A DNA stretch of 64,000 nt from Gemmatimonadota bacterium (GTDB lineage Bacteria > Gemmatimonadota > Gemmatimonadetes > Longimicrobiales > Gaopeijiaceae): NCBI GenBank assembly GCA_028873595.1, contig JAPPOV010000037.1:95504-159503 (forward strand), in the 5' to 3' direction. The notes beneath the pieces are model-generated. The model was not told where the DNA came from. It worked only from the letters and a program-made list of their open reading frames with translations, and ran no database searches. Positions 53,031-60,477 of the stretch are shown here, piece by piece (the stretch's first letter is position 1; every line of letters starts with the position of its first letter). The translations under genes were made by a program, and so were the position numbers.

Positions 53031-54185
53031 ATGTCGCCGACACGTAGAGAGTTCATTCGGACGACGGGCGTCGTAGGTGCAGGCCTGGCCCTCGGCGGAA
53101 GTGCAGCCTGTGGCGGTACGCAGCCCGGCGCTGGATCGTCGGCGGAATCGCCTCCCGAGTCGCTGCGAATCCTGATGCTGGGCGGTACCGGCTTCATCGG
53201 GCCACACATGGTCCGTTACGCCGTGGAGCGCGGCCACCAGGTCAGCATATTCACCCGTGGCCGCCGCGAGATCGACCTGCCCGAAAGTGTCGAGCGTCTG
53301 GTCGGGGACCGGAACGACGACCACACCGCCCTCGAAGGACGGACCTGGGACGTCGTGCTCGACAACAATGCCCAGGACTATCGGTGGGTGCAGAAGAGCG
53401 CCGCGCTTCTTGCTGACGCGGCACAGCAGTACGTCTTCGTTTCCTCGATCTCGGCGTACGCGCTCGAGGGCTTCGGCTGGGATCGCTCCGAAGAGGTCAT
53501 GCTGGAGCCGATGGTCGACGAGGACTACGCGCGGATCGAGCCCCCCGAGGGATGGCGCGACGGGGACGATGCGCCGTACGGCCTGATGAAGACGCTGAGC
53601 GAGGATATCGTGCACGCAGCGTTTCCGGGTCGCGCCACGATCGTCCGACCGGGTCTCATCGTGGGACCGGGGGATTTGACCGATCGATTCACGTACTGGC
53701 CCGTTCGGCTCGACGATGGCGGAGAGGTGCTCGCGCCGGGCAACCCCGACCACGCCAACCAGGTGATCGACCAGCGGGACCTCACCGAGTGGATCGTGCG
53801 GCTGGCCGAAAACGGCACGGCGGGTGACTTCAACGCGACGGGGCCTGGTGAGCGGCTGTCGATGGGTGCGATGCTCGAGCAGATCGGAAGCGTCATCGAC
53901 GCCCCGCACGAGCTGACCTGGGTGCCCGAGGCGTTTCTCGAGGGGCAGGGCGTCAGGCCGTGGCAGGACCTTCCGGCGTGGATTCCCGGCGATCCGCTCA
54001 TGTACGTCGATGTACGCGATGCAATCGCAGCCGGCCTGACGTTTCGCCCTCTCTCCGTGACGGCTCGCGACACCCTGGCATGGGACAAGGCGCGCCCCGC
54101 CGAGGAGAGGGCCAACCGTCGTTTTGGGATGAGCCGCGAGCGTGAGCGCGAGGTCCTGGACGCCTGGCGGGCCACTCAGGGCTGA
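53031..54185 (+). CDS. Tat-exported NAD-dependent epimerase/dehydratase-like protein
   Basis: A 384-residue protein. The start at ATG 53031, after GGGCGGAG, gives a twin-arginine signal (TRREFIRTTGVVGAG) ending with a lipobox-like SAAC. An extended-SDR domain follows: MLGGTGFIGPHMVRYAV for NAD(P), NAQDYRW, VFVSSISAYALEG, and YGLMKTLSEDIV in place of YxxxK (Tyr and Lys retained, spaced as in the family). A folded, cofactor-bound dehydrogenase exported by Tat is expected; many Tat-targeted SDR-like proteins of this kind occur in Gemmatimonadota and Planctomycetota. Substrate unknown. Confidence 0.87.
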   Translation: MSPTRREFIRTTGVVGAGLALGGSAACGGTQPGAGSSAESPPESLRILMLGGTGFIGPHMVRYAVERGHQVSIFTRGRREIDLPESVERLVGDRNDDHTALEGRTWDVVLDNNAQDYRWVQKSAALLADAAQQYVFVSSISAYALEGFGWDRSEEVMLEPMVDEDYARIEPPEGWRDGDDAPYGLMKTLSEDIVHAAFPGRATIVRPGLIVGPGDLTDRFTYWPVRLDDGGEVLAPGNPDHANQVIDQRDLTEWIVRLAENGTAGDFNATGPGERLSMGAMLEQIGSVIDAPHELTWVPEAFLEGQGVRPWQDLPAWIPGDPLMYVDVRDAIAAGLTFRPLSVTARDTLAWDKARPAEERANRRFGMSREREREVLDAWRATQG

Positions 54186-54200
54186 CGCGGGAGCGCCTCG

Positions 54201-55577
54201 TCAGCTGACCGCGGCATCCTCGGTGGCGGACACGTCTTCGATCTGGGCCTGCTGAGCTCGCCCCAACCGGATGGACAAGAGCCCCCAGACGCCAGCGATC
54301 GGGGCAGTGGCCATCGCGACCATCGGGAGCGTGAAGCCCAATGCCGCGAACAACCCGTCGACGCCTACCCCTGCGACGTCGCCCCCCCGATAGAGGAAGA
54401 CGTCGACCACTGGTTTTGCCTTGTACTTCTCCGAAGCTGGAACGACGCTGAAGAGCGTCTCTCGTGATGGACGGGAAACGGCATACCGGGTCGCCCGGTG
54501 GATGGCCTGGAACAGCGCCATTACCCCGTAGACGGTCCAGATGGAGAGGATGGCGAACCCGGCCATCGTCACCAGAGGCAGGATGGCCAGCGTCCACCCG
54601 ATTCCGATGCGCCGGATGAGATGGGTCGTGATGAACATCTGCGTGAGCAGCGTCATGAACTGCGCCAGGGCGTCGAAGAATGCGAAGCCGGCGACACGCT
54701 GACTGAATGTGTCGGCTTCGGTCAGTACGATGTTCGCCTGCGTGAAGTAGATCATCGTGTTCGAAATGGCCATGAAGATGATCCACACCCCGATCCCCAG
54801 AAGGTACGGTGAGGTGACGACGGCCCGGAGGCCGTCCCAGAACGTTCCGCCGATCGCCGCGCTCTCTGTCCTTTCCAGGGCCCGGGGTGACGATGCGTTC
54901 GCAGTCAGACGGGAGTGGGTCGATGCGAGAGCCGCACGGTCGAGCACCAGCATGAGCATGATGCCGACGGCGAAGAATGTGGCGCCGAGCATCATGAGGC
55001 CTGCAGGGAGGAAGACCGACGTAGTCAGGCTGCTGATCGCGGTCGTGGCAGTCCCACCGAGTAAAGCACCCAGCGTGCCACCGATGCCGATGAACGCGAA
55101 GAGACGCTTACCCTGGTCCACGTCGAAGACGTCGACCATGAAGGCCCAGAACACGCTCGTTGTGAACAGGTTGATCGCGCTCAACCAGACGTAGAACGAG
55201 TAGCCGACCCCGCGCGAAAGAGTGGTCTCCGCGTCTGACCCGATGAGGCCGCCGCCTGCGAAGCCGTCCCAGACGAGGAGTCCGGAGAAGGCGATGAGGC
55301 ATACGATTACGAAGAGGTACGCGATCGGAATGAACTTGCGCCGGTTGGTCTTTGCCACGATGCCACCGAAGGCGAGGACGAGCCCCAGCGACACGAAGGA
55401 TGTCAGAATGAACAGCCAGCGCAGATCGTCCATGCCGCGAGAAACACCCATCGCGTCCCGTACCGGGCGGAGGAAGAAGTATCCACACAGCACGCAGAAG
55501 TGGAATCCCACGGCGAGCAGGGCGAGGGGAAGCTCGCCTCTGTTCATGTTGAGGGCTCGGGCCAGGCGGTCCGTCAC
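54201..55577 (-). CDS. NTT/MFS-like carrier (ATP/ADP translocase-related)
   Basis: A 458-residue polytopic membrane protein with about twelve helices. The first helix pair carries HFCVLCGYFFLRPVRDAMG, and the later segments VFWAFMVDVFDVDQGKRLFAFIGIGG (in parts), AIHRATRYAVSRPSRETLF and SEKYKAKPVVDVFLYRGGD match the distant bacterial relatives of ATP/ADP translocases. Those are found widely in free-living bacteria and their substrate is not ATP in most cases. Start codon GTG. Transcribed divergently from the secreted creatininase homologue. Confidence 0.8.
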   Translation of the reverse strand: MTDRLARALNMNRGELPLALLAVGFHFCVLCGYFFLRPVRDAMGVSRGMDDLRWLFILTSFVSLGLVLAFGGIVAKTNRRKFIPIAYLFVIVCLIAFSGLLVWDGFAGGGLIGSDAETTLSRGVGYSFYVWLSAINLFTTSVFWAFMVDVFDVDQGKRLFAFIGIGGTLGALLGGTATTAISSLTTSVFLPAGLMMLGATFFAVGIMLMLVLDRAALASTHSRLTANASSPRALERTESAAIGGTFWDGLRAVVTSPYLLGIGVWIIFMAISNTMIYFTQANIVLTEADTFSQRVAGFAFFDALAQFMTLLTQMFITTHLIRRIGIGWTLAILPLVTMAGFAILSIWTVYGVMALFQAIHRATRYAVSRPSRETLFSVVPASEKYKAKPVVDVFLYRGGDVAGVGVDGLFAALGFTLPMVAMATAPIAGVWGLLSIRLGRAQQAQIEDVSATEDAAVS

Positions 55578-55720
55578 GTCGAAGCTCCAGACAGGGAAGG
55601 GTCACCCATACAGGGCAGGGTCAAGCTACGGTCACTCGGACGCGCGCGCCTGCTGACTTGCCGCACTCCGTTTGGCGCGACAGTCTGCCGAACGCTTCGA
55701 ATCCGCTCCGGAGGTTCCTC

Positions 55721-56590
55721 ATGCGCACGCTTATCCCCGCCGTCATCGCGGTCGCCCTTCTCGCGGCCACCGCACCTGCTCACGCCCTTGCCCAGGATCT
55801 GGATGCCCCGCGGCCGATTGCCGGGACCGAGACCGTATTCATCGAAGAGATGACCTGGATGGAAGTACGTGATGCCCTGTTGGACGGGATGACCACGGCG
55901 ATCGTGGCGACGGGCGGCGTGGAGCAGAACGGTCCGTACGTTGCGTCGGGGAAACACAACTTCGTCCTGAGCGCGACGACTGAAGCGATTGCCAGGGAGC
56001 TCGGAAACGCGCTCGTGGCACCGATCGTGAAATTCGTGCCGGAAGGAAGCATCGATCCGCCGAGCGGGCACATGCGTTACCATGCGACGATCTCGGTACG
56101 TCAGGAGACGTTCGAGGCGCTGCTCACGGACGTTGTGATGTCTCTCGAGGCCCATGGCTTCCAGGACATCGTGCTCATCGGAGATAGCGGTGGGAACGTT
56201 CGAGGCATGGAAAATGTGACGTCAGCGCTCAACGAGGCGTGGTCGAGCCGGGCGTCGCGCGTCCACTTCATCCCTGAGTACTACACCGAGGATATCTACA
56301 GCTGTGACTTTCTGAAGGAGGAGCTGGGCATCTTCCAGGAGCCGGACAACTGCGTTGCGACCCGGAACGAATACCATGACGACTATCACTACTCGTCGAT
56401 CATCGCGACGACGGACCCTGAACGGATTCGAGCTCGGCAGCGCATTGAGGAAGGTCTCTTCAGCATCAACGGGGTGGACCTGAACCCGCTGGAGCAGACG
56501 GTCGAGAACGGTCGTCGGTTGGTCGAGTACCGGGCGGAGATCACGGCGCGAGCCATTCGCACGTCCATCGCAGATCGTCGCACACCCTGA
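55721..56590 (+). CDS. secreted creatininase-family protein with altered metal site
   Basis: A 289-residue creatininase-fold protein with signal peptide (MRTLIPAVIAVALLAATAPA, end near ALAQ); GGAGG lies six bases before the ATG. The typical metal motif ExHGPHLPxxTD reads EQNGPYVASGKHN here, so the first His is replaced by Asn and the Asp position is changed. NGHGGN has become GDSGGN, and the C-terminal motif differs as well. It may use another metal site or have lost activity. The cytoplasmic member at 23006-23755 keeps its ligands. Confidence 0.8.
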   Translation: MRTLIPAVIAVALLAATAPAHALAQDLDAPRPIAGTETVFIEEMTWMEVRDALLDGMTTAIVATGGVEQNGPYVASGKHNFVLSATTEAIARELGNALVAPIVKFVPEGSIDPPSGHMRYHATISVRQETFEALLTDVVMSLEAHGFQDIVLIGDSGGNVRGMENVTSALNEAWSSRASRVHFIPEYYTEDIYSCDFLKEELGIFQEPDNCVATRNEYHDDYHYSSIIATTDPERIRARQRIEEGLFSINGVDLNPLEQTVENGRRLVEYRAEITARAIRTSIADRRTP

Positions 56591-56680
56591 CGGCGAACAT
56601 GACCTTCGTCCGCTTCCTCCTGCTGGGGTGAATGACCGTCTGCGTTCGAACCACTCACAAGAGGAGCTGCGAGTACACGA

Positions 56681-57049
56681 ATGAAGCGCATCGATGGGGC
56701 ACGTGTACCCCACAACTCAGCTGATCCGAACAACTTCGTCCTGCCGGCCACCATGCAGCGCCTGCTGGGCCGTGACGATGGCGAGTCGATTCGGCTCTAC
56801 CGCGTCACGTTCGAGGAGGGTGCGCGCACCCATTGGCACACGCACAACGACAGTCAGCTTCTCTTCGGTCTGAGTGGACGCTGCGTCGTAGTGGACCGCG
56901 ACGGGAACGAGGAGGTCCTCGATCCCGGTGACGTCGTCGTCATCGAGGCCGGACTCGAACACTGGCACGGCGCGGCGTCGGGTGGGACCGGGGCACACCT
57001 CGCGATCAACGTGGGGACGGACACGACCTGGCTGGAGCCGTCGGTATGA
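56681..57049 (+). CDS. small cupin protein
   Basis: A 122-residue cupin with HWHTHNDSQLLFGLSG (His, His, Gln metal motif 1 variant) and GDVVVIEAGLEHWHGA (motif 2 His). It is cytoplasmic and a single domain. Possible roles are binding a small ligand, or metal-dependent detoxification of an oxidised compound. Stop and start overlap with the cyclophilin lipoprotein (ATGA). Start at 56681 rests on the Met and a GAGGAG about 15 bases upstream, slightly far. Confidence 0.82.
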   Translation: MKRIDGARVPHNSADPNNFVLPATMQRLLGRDDGESIRLYRVTFEEGARTHWHTHNDSQLLFGLSGRCVVVDRDGNEEVLDPGDVVVIEAGLEHWHGAASGGTGAHLAINVGTDTTWLEPSV

Positions 57050-57681
57050 TCGAGCGGATGGCTCGGACCGGGACGCCGGTCCGTCAGCTCATGATCGCAA
57101 CGCTGGCCGGACTCATCGGGTGCGCGCCGGGGGACACTCCGTCGTCCGCTCCCGAGATGTTCACCGTTGCGTTCGAGACGAGCAGCGGACCGTTCGAGAT
57201 CGAATTCGTCAGGGCCTGGTCGCCGATCGCGGTGGACCGAGCATGGACTCTGGCTCAGATGTCCTACTGGGATGGGTCGCGCATCTACCGGGTCAACGAC
57301 CGTTACGTGCAGTGGGGGTATTCTGGCCGCCCCGACCTAGACGCGGAGTGGGTGACAAACGGGATCCCCGACGAGCCGAGCCGATCCAGCAATGTGCGCG
57401 GCACGGTCTCGTTTGCGCGGGGTGGGCCAGGCTCGAGATCCACGATTCTCTTCATCAATGTTGGCGACAACTCCAACCTCGATCAGATAGCGTGGACCGG
57501 AGTGATCGGGTTCCCGCCGGTGGGCCGGGTCGTGTCCGGCATGGACGCGGTCGAAGCCTTTTATTCCGGATACGGGGAAACTCCGATGCAATGGGAAGAT
57601 TCCATCGCGGCACAGGGCAACGCGTTCCTCGATCGCACATACCCGCTTCTGGATTCGATCACGCGCGTATCGATTCGATGA
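57046..57681 (+). CDS. cyclophilin-type peptidyl-prolyl isomerase lipoprotein
   Basis: A 211-residue cyclophilin with signal and lipobox LAGLIGC. Core motifs: FETSSGPFEIEFV, YRVNDRYVQWGYSG (active-site Arg and Gln kept; the Phe of GFM is replaced by Tyr), GTVSFARGGPGSRST, FINVGDNSNLD and PPVGRVVSGMDAV. It would assist folding in the periplasm. It is translationally coupled to the cupin and ends shortly before a strong terminator. A close paralogue at 63233-63919 keeps the canonical GFM. Confidence 0.88.
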   Translation: MIERMARTGTPVRQLMIATLAGLIGCAPGDTPSSAPEMFTVAFETSSGPFEIEFVRAWSPIAVDRAWTLAQMSYWDGSRIYRVNDRYVQWGYSGRPDLDAEWVTNGIPDEPSRSSNVRGTVSFARGGPGSRSTILFINVGDNSNLDQIAWTGVIGFPPVGRVVSGMDAVEAFYSGYGETPMQWEDSIAAQGNAFLDRTYPLLDSITRVSIR

Positions 57682-57757
57682 AGGTTCGGGCACTCTATGC
57701 CACGACTTGGAAGAAGCCGAGTTGACGCGGGCCAGATCGTCTGCCACCGTTTCGTAT

Positions 57758-57787
57758 CCGCACCCCGTAGGATGGTGCGGCTTTTTT
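57758..57787 (+). terminator. Rho-independent terminator after the cyclophilin gene
   Basis: CCGCACC (57758-57764) pairs with GGTGCGG (57774-57780), with a nine-base loop, and is followed by C and then six T (57782-57787). It ends the cupin-cyclophilin transcript and insulates the cold-shock gene. Confidence 0.88.
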
Positions 57788-57902
57788 GCATGCATGAGCC
57801 GAGTGGCCATGCGCCCGCGCGGGTTGGCCGCGCCGAACACATGTGGTCGAGGCGTCGGATCCACCGTACTCCAACGATCGCAACACCAAGGGAGCGCGAG
57901 TG

Positions 57903-58112
57903 ATGCGTACCAGAGGCACCGTGAAGTGGTTCAATGATCAGAAGGGCTTCGGCTTCATCACGCCGGAGGATGGTTCCAAGGACTGCTTCGTGCATCACAC
58001 TGCCATTCAGTCTGAAGGGTTTCGCACCCTGGCTGAGGGCGCGACGGTGGAATTCGACATTGTCCAGGGCGCCAAAGGCCCTGCGGCGGAGAACGTGACT
58101 CCGGTCGCGTAA
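57903..58112 (+). CDS. cspA: cold shock protein
   Basis: A 69-residue CSD protein. RNP1 is [11 protein letters not shown] and RNP2 is [18 protein letters not shown] opens the fold and [10 protein letters not shown] closes it, all standard for CspA-type RNA chaperones. An RBS (AAGGGAG) is 11 bases upstream. The gene stands alone between two intrinsic terminators (57758-57787 and 58131-58166), leaving about 115 bases for its own promoter and an untranslated leader of the sort used for cold control. Confidence 0.95.
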   Translation: MRTRGTVKWFNDQKGFGFITPEDGSKDCFVHHTAIQSEGFRTLAEGATVEFDIVQGAKGPAAENVTPVA

Positions 58113-58130
58113 TTCGAATTCGCTGAAGCA

Positions 58131-58166
58131 ACGGGCCGCCCCCTTCGGGGGGTGGCCCGTTTTTTT
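58131..58166 (+). terminator. Rho-independent terminator of the cold-shock gene
   Basis: ACGGGCC (58131-58137) and CCCCC (58139-58143) pair with GGGGG (58148-58152) and GGCCCGT (58154-58160) around a UUCG tetraloop, with one G/T mismatch, followed by seven T (58160-58166). A classical strong intrinsic terminator, 18 bases after the csp stop. Confidence 0.95.
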
Positions 58167-58271
58167 GTACTTGTGATCAGGGATGGGGGCGAGGGCACTG
58201 GCTTGCTGTCACCGTCCACGAGATCGACCTTCGACCCCGTGTTTCCTGCCCGACCGCTCAGGGAGCTGTCC

Positions 58272-58859
58272 ATGTCGCCCATTCGTTCACTCGTGTTCAC
58301 GCTCACCGTCTTTTCGCTGTTGGCGTGCGCGGTGCCGGAGGAGAAAGGCACGTCGTCACCCGGTGAGGTTACCGCGGAAGCGTCCACGGCCCTCGAACTG
58401 GAGGACTTGATCCGGGTGACACGGATCCTCCACGACAAGTTCACGCAGCTCGCCGAGGCGATGCCCGAGGAAGACCTGACGTGGGAGCCGATGGAGGGGG
58501 TCCGGTCGGTGTCGGAGGTGTTCATTCATGTCGCCGCAGACAACTGGTACGTGCCTGCGCTCATGGGCTGGGATGCCCCGGACGAAACGGGCGTCACGGA
58601 CGACGTCGAGACCTTTCGCGCATATCAGATTCGAGAGATGCCACGCGAAGAAATGCTCGAGGTTCTGGATGCGTCGTTCGACTTCTTTGTCGGGGCCATG
58701 GAGGAGAGCGCAGGTGAGCTCGACCGCGAGGTCGTGCTGGGGACCCCGACAACGGTGGGTGACATCTGGATTCGCGCGGTCGTCCATTTGCACGAACACC
58801 TTGGTCAAAGCATCGCGTACGCCCGGACCAACCAAGTCGTGCCGCCATGGAGCCGTTGA
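58272..58859 (+). CDS. DinB-family lipoprotein
   Basis: A 195-residue DinB/YfiT four-helix protein with signal and lipobox FSLLAC. Metal-type His residues are placed as in the family: His in RILHDKFTQL, His in EVFIHVAADNWY and His/His in VVHLHEHLGQSIAYAR. DinB-like proteins are usually cytoplasmic thiol-dependent or metal hydrolases; an exported one fits the envelope-rich gene set here. AGGGAG lies seven bases before the ATG. Overlaps the next gene by 13 bases. Confidence 0.87.
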   Translation: MSPIRSLVFTLTVFSLLACAVPEEKGTSSPGEVTAEASTALELEDLIRVTRILHDKFTQLAEAMPEEDLTWEPMEGVRSVSEVFIHVAADNWYVPALMGWDAPDETGVTDDVETFRAYQIREMPREEMLEVLDASFDFFVGAMEESAGELDREVVLGTPTTVGDIWIRAVVHLHEHLGQSIAYARTNQVVPPWSR

Positions 58860-59794
58860 GCGGGAACCCGTTCAACGCGGCTCTCGAGTCGCGAGGGCTG
58901 GCGGTTCTCGACGGGGGACTCGCAACCGCTCTGGAGACGTTGGGGCACTCTCTGGCCGATGAACTGTGGTCCGCACGGTTGCTTCGAGACGATCCGGACG
59001 CCATCGAGGGCGTGCACCGGCAGTATCTGGAGGCCGGAGCAGATTGCGTTACGACAGCCAGTTATCAGGCCTCGTACGAGGGATTCGAGGCGGTGGGCAT
59101 GGATCGAGCGGAAGCGACCACCATGCTTCTCCGCTCGACCGCATTGGCCGAGCAGGCCGTGGAGGTGTACGACTCCGGTGATCGTCCGAGACCCCTCGTC
59201 GCAGCCAGTATCGGTCCGTACGCGGCGTTCCTTGCGGACGGGTCCGAGTACACGGGGTGCTATGAAGCAGGCCGGTCGAAGATCGATGCGTTCCATCGTG
59301 AGCGTTGGGACATCCTGGCGCGAACTGAACCGGACCTGATGGCGTGTGAGACGATCCCGAATGGGGTGGAAGCCCGGGTGCTCCTGCGGATTCTGGCAGA
59401 CGATGACCGTTTCTGGGCCTGGCTCAGCTTCTGCTGTGGCGATGGCGGTCACCTTTGGGACGGAACGCCCATCGAACACGTGGCGGCCGCTTGTGACGAG
59501 ACCCCCCGGGTCGCGGCCGTCGGGGTGAACTGTACTGCGCCTCATCTCGTGCCGGAGCTCGTGTCTCGGATCCGTACGTCGACTGACCTCCCCATCATCG
59601 TGTATCCGAATTCCGGAGAGCAGTACGACGCGACGACCCGTTCGTGGCTCGGGACAGACGAGCCGTGGATGACCGCGATCGACACCTCGATCCAGGCCGG
59701 TGCGACCATCGTGGGAGGCTGCTGTCGGATCGGCCCCGACCGAATTGCGGAGTTGCGGGCACGGGTCGACCGCGGGGATTGGAGCGCCGCATGA
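58847..59794 (+). CDS. homocysteine S-methyltransferase family protein
   Basis: A 315-residue TIM-barrel methyltransferase of the MmuM/BHMT type. GLAVLDGGLATALE opens the barrel. The Zn-binding Cys are in VGVNCTAPHLV and in VGGCCRIGPD. CVTTASYQASYEGF and MACETIPNGVEA complete the family features. It transfers a methyl group from S-methylmethionine or another donor to homocysteine. Cytoplasmic; overlaps the DinB lipoprotein gene by 13 bases. Confidence 0.92.
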   Translation: MEPLSGNPFNAALESRGLAVLDGGLATALETLGHSLADELWSARLLRDDPDAIEGVHRQYLEAGADCVTTASYQASYEGFEAVGMDRAEATTMLLRSTALAEQAVEVYDSGDRPRPLVAASIGPYAAFLADGSEYTGCYEAGRSKIDAFHRERWDILARTEPDLMACETIPNGVEARVLLRILADDDRFWAWLSFCCGDGGHLWDGTPIEHVAAACDETPRVAAVGVNCTAPHLVPELVSRIRTSTDLPIIVYPNSGEQYDATTRSWLGTDEPWMTAIDTSIQAGATIVGGCCRIGPDRIAELRARVDRGDWSAA

Positions 59795-59890
59795 AGAATG
59801 AAGCACACCATACTGATGCGATGAGCAGGCGAAATCGTGCCGTGGGGCCTCCGTTCGTCCAGAGCTGTCGGGCGCTCGGGAGACATCGAC

Positions 59891-60238
59891 GTGAGTGAGC
59901 ACCTTTCCCCCGAGCAGATCAACGAACTGCGTGGCGAGCTCGAGCGTCAGCTCAGCCGGCTTCAGAAGAGTATGAAGGTCACGGACGAGGCACTCCGAAC
60001 CGTGGAGCTCGATCAGACGGCCGTGGGTCGGCTATCCCGGATGGACTCTCTACAGAACCAGAGTCTGTCCAGGGGCCTTCGAGACAGAGAGGTGGTGCGC
60101 CTCTCTCAGATTCGCGAGGCGTTGGCTCGCATCGAAAAGGGAGCCTTCGGAGTGTGCACGTTGTGCGATGGTGCGATTCCCTTCGAGCGACTCTTCGTCT
60201 TTCCCGAGGCGCCGGAGTGCGCCGATTGTGTCAGCTGA
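59891..60238 (+). CDS. TraR/DksA-type zinc finger protein
   Basis: A 115-residue protein with a long helical N-terminal part (LSPEQINELRGELERQLSRL...) and the C-terminal zinc finger CTLC ... CADC (about residues 94-114). It is the size of short DksA-like proteins but lacks the Asp pair at the coiled-coil tip that DksA uses in RNA polymerase, so a role in transcription initiation is possible but not assured. The GTG start at 59891 is preceded by GGGAG. Confidence 0.85.
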   Translation: MSEHLSPEQINELRGELERQLSRLQKSMKVTDEALRTVELDQTAVGRLSRMDSLQNQSLSRGLRDREVVRLSQIREALARIEKGAFGVCTLCDGAIPFERLFVFPEAPECADCVS

Positions 60239-60398
60239 AGCCGAAGGCGTCGACACCCCTACCGTTGTGGCGGCGTTCGTCGGATATGCGTTGGTGGTGC
60301 TTCCTATCATGTTGGCGCCTCGCATGGTCGCGGCGTGTGTCGTGGCAGCACTCATGATCGGGTTCGTGGGTCCCGGGGTTCGGTTCGGTCTCCTCTAG
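60228..60398 (+). CDS. possible 56-residue membrane protein
   Basis: A short frame from GTG 60228, overlapping the DksA-like stop by 11 bases: an acidic start (VSAEAEGVDTPTVVAA) followed by two hydrophobic segments, VVAAFVGYALVVLPIML and MVAACVVAALMIGFVG. The overlap suggests coupled translation of a small membrane protein. Length and lack of a known family keep this uncertain. Confidence 0.4.
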   Translation: MSAEAEGVDTPTVVAAFVGYALVVLPIMLAPRMVAACVVAALMIGFVGPGVRFGLL

Positions 60399-60413
60399 TC
60401 GGCGCCCACCCGC

Positions 60414-60442
60414 TTGTCCGGCGTTCAGGCCTTCTCTAGGCT
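60414..60442 (+). promoter_or_regulatory. possible promoter of the M14 peptidase gene
   Basis: TTGTCC (60414-60419) and TAGGCT (60437-60442) are 17 bases apart and end 35 bases before the ATG of the M14 gene. The -10 keeps the TAxxxT pattern. No other good box is seen in the 79 bases after the preceding gene. Confidence 0.35.
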
Positions 60443-60477
60443 GTGAGCTTCCCGTATGTGCTCTCCCGGAGATCCTG

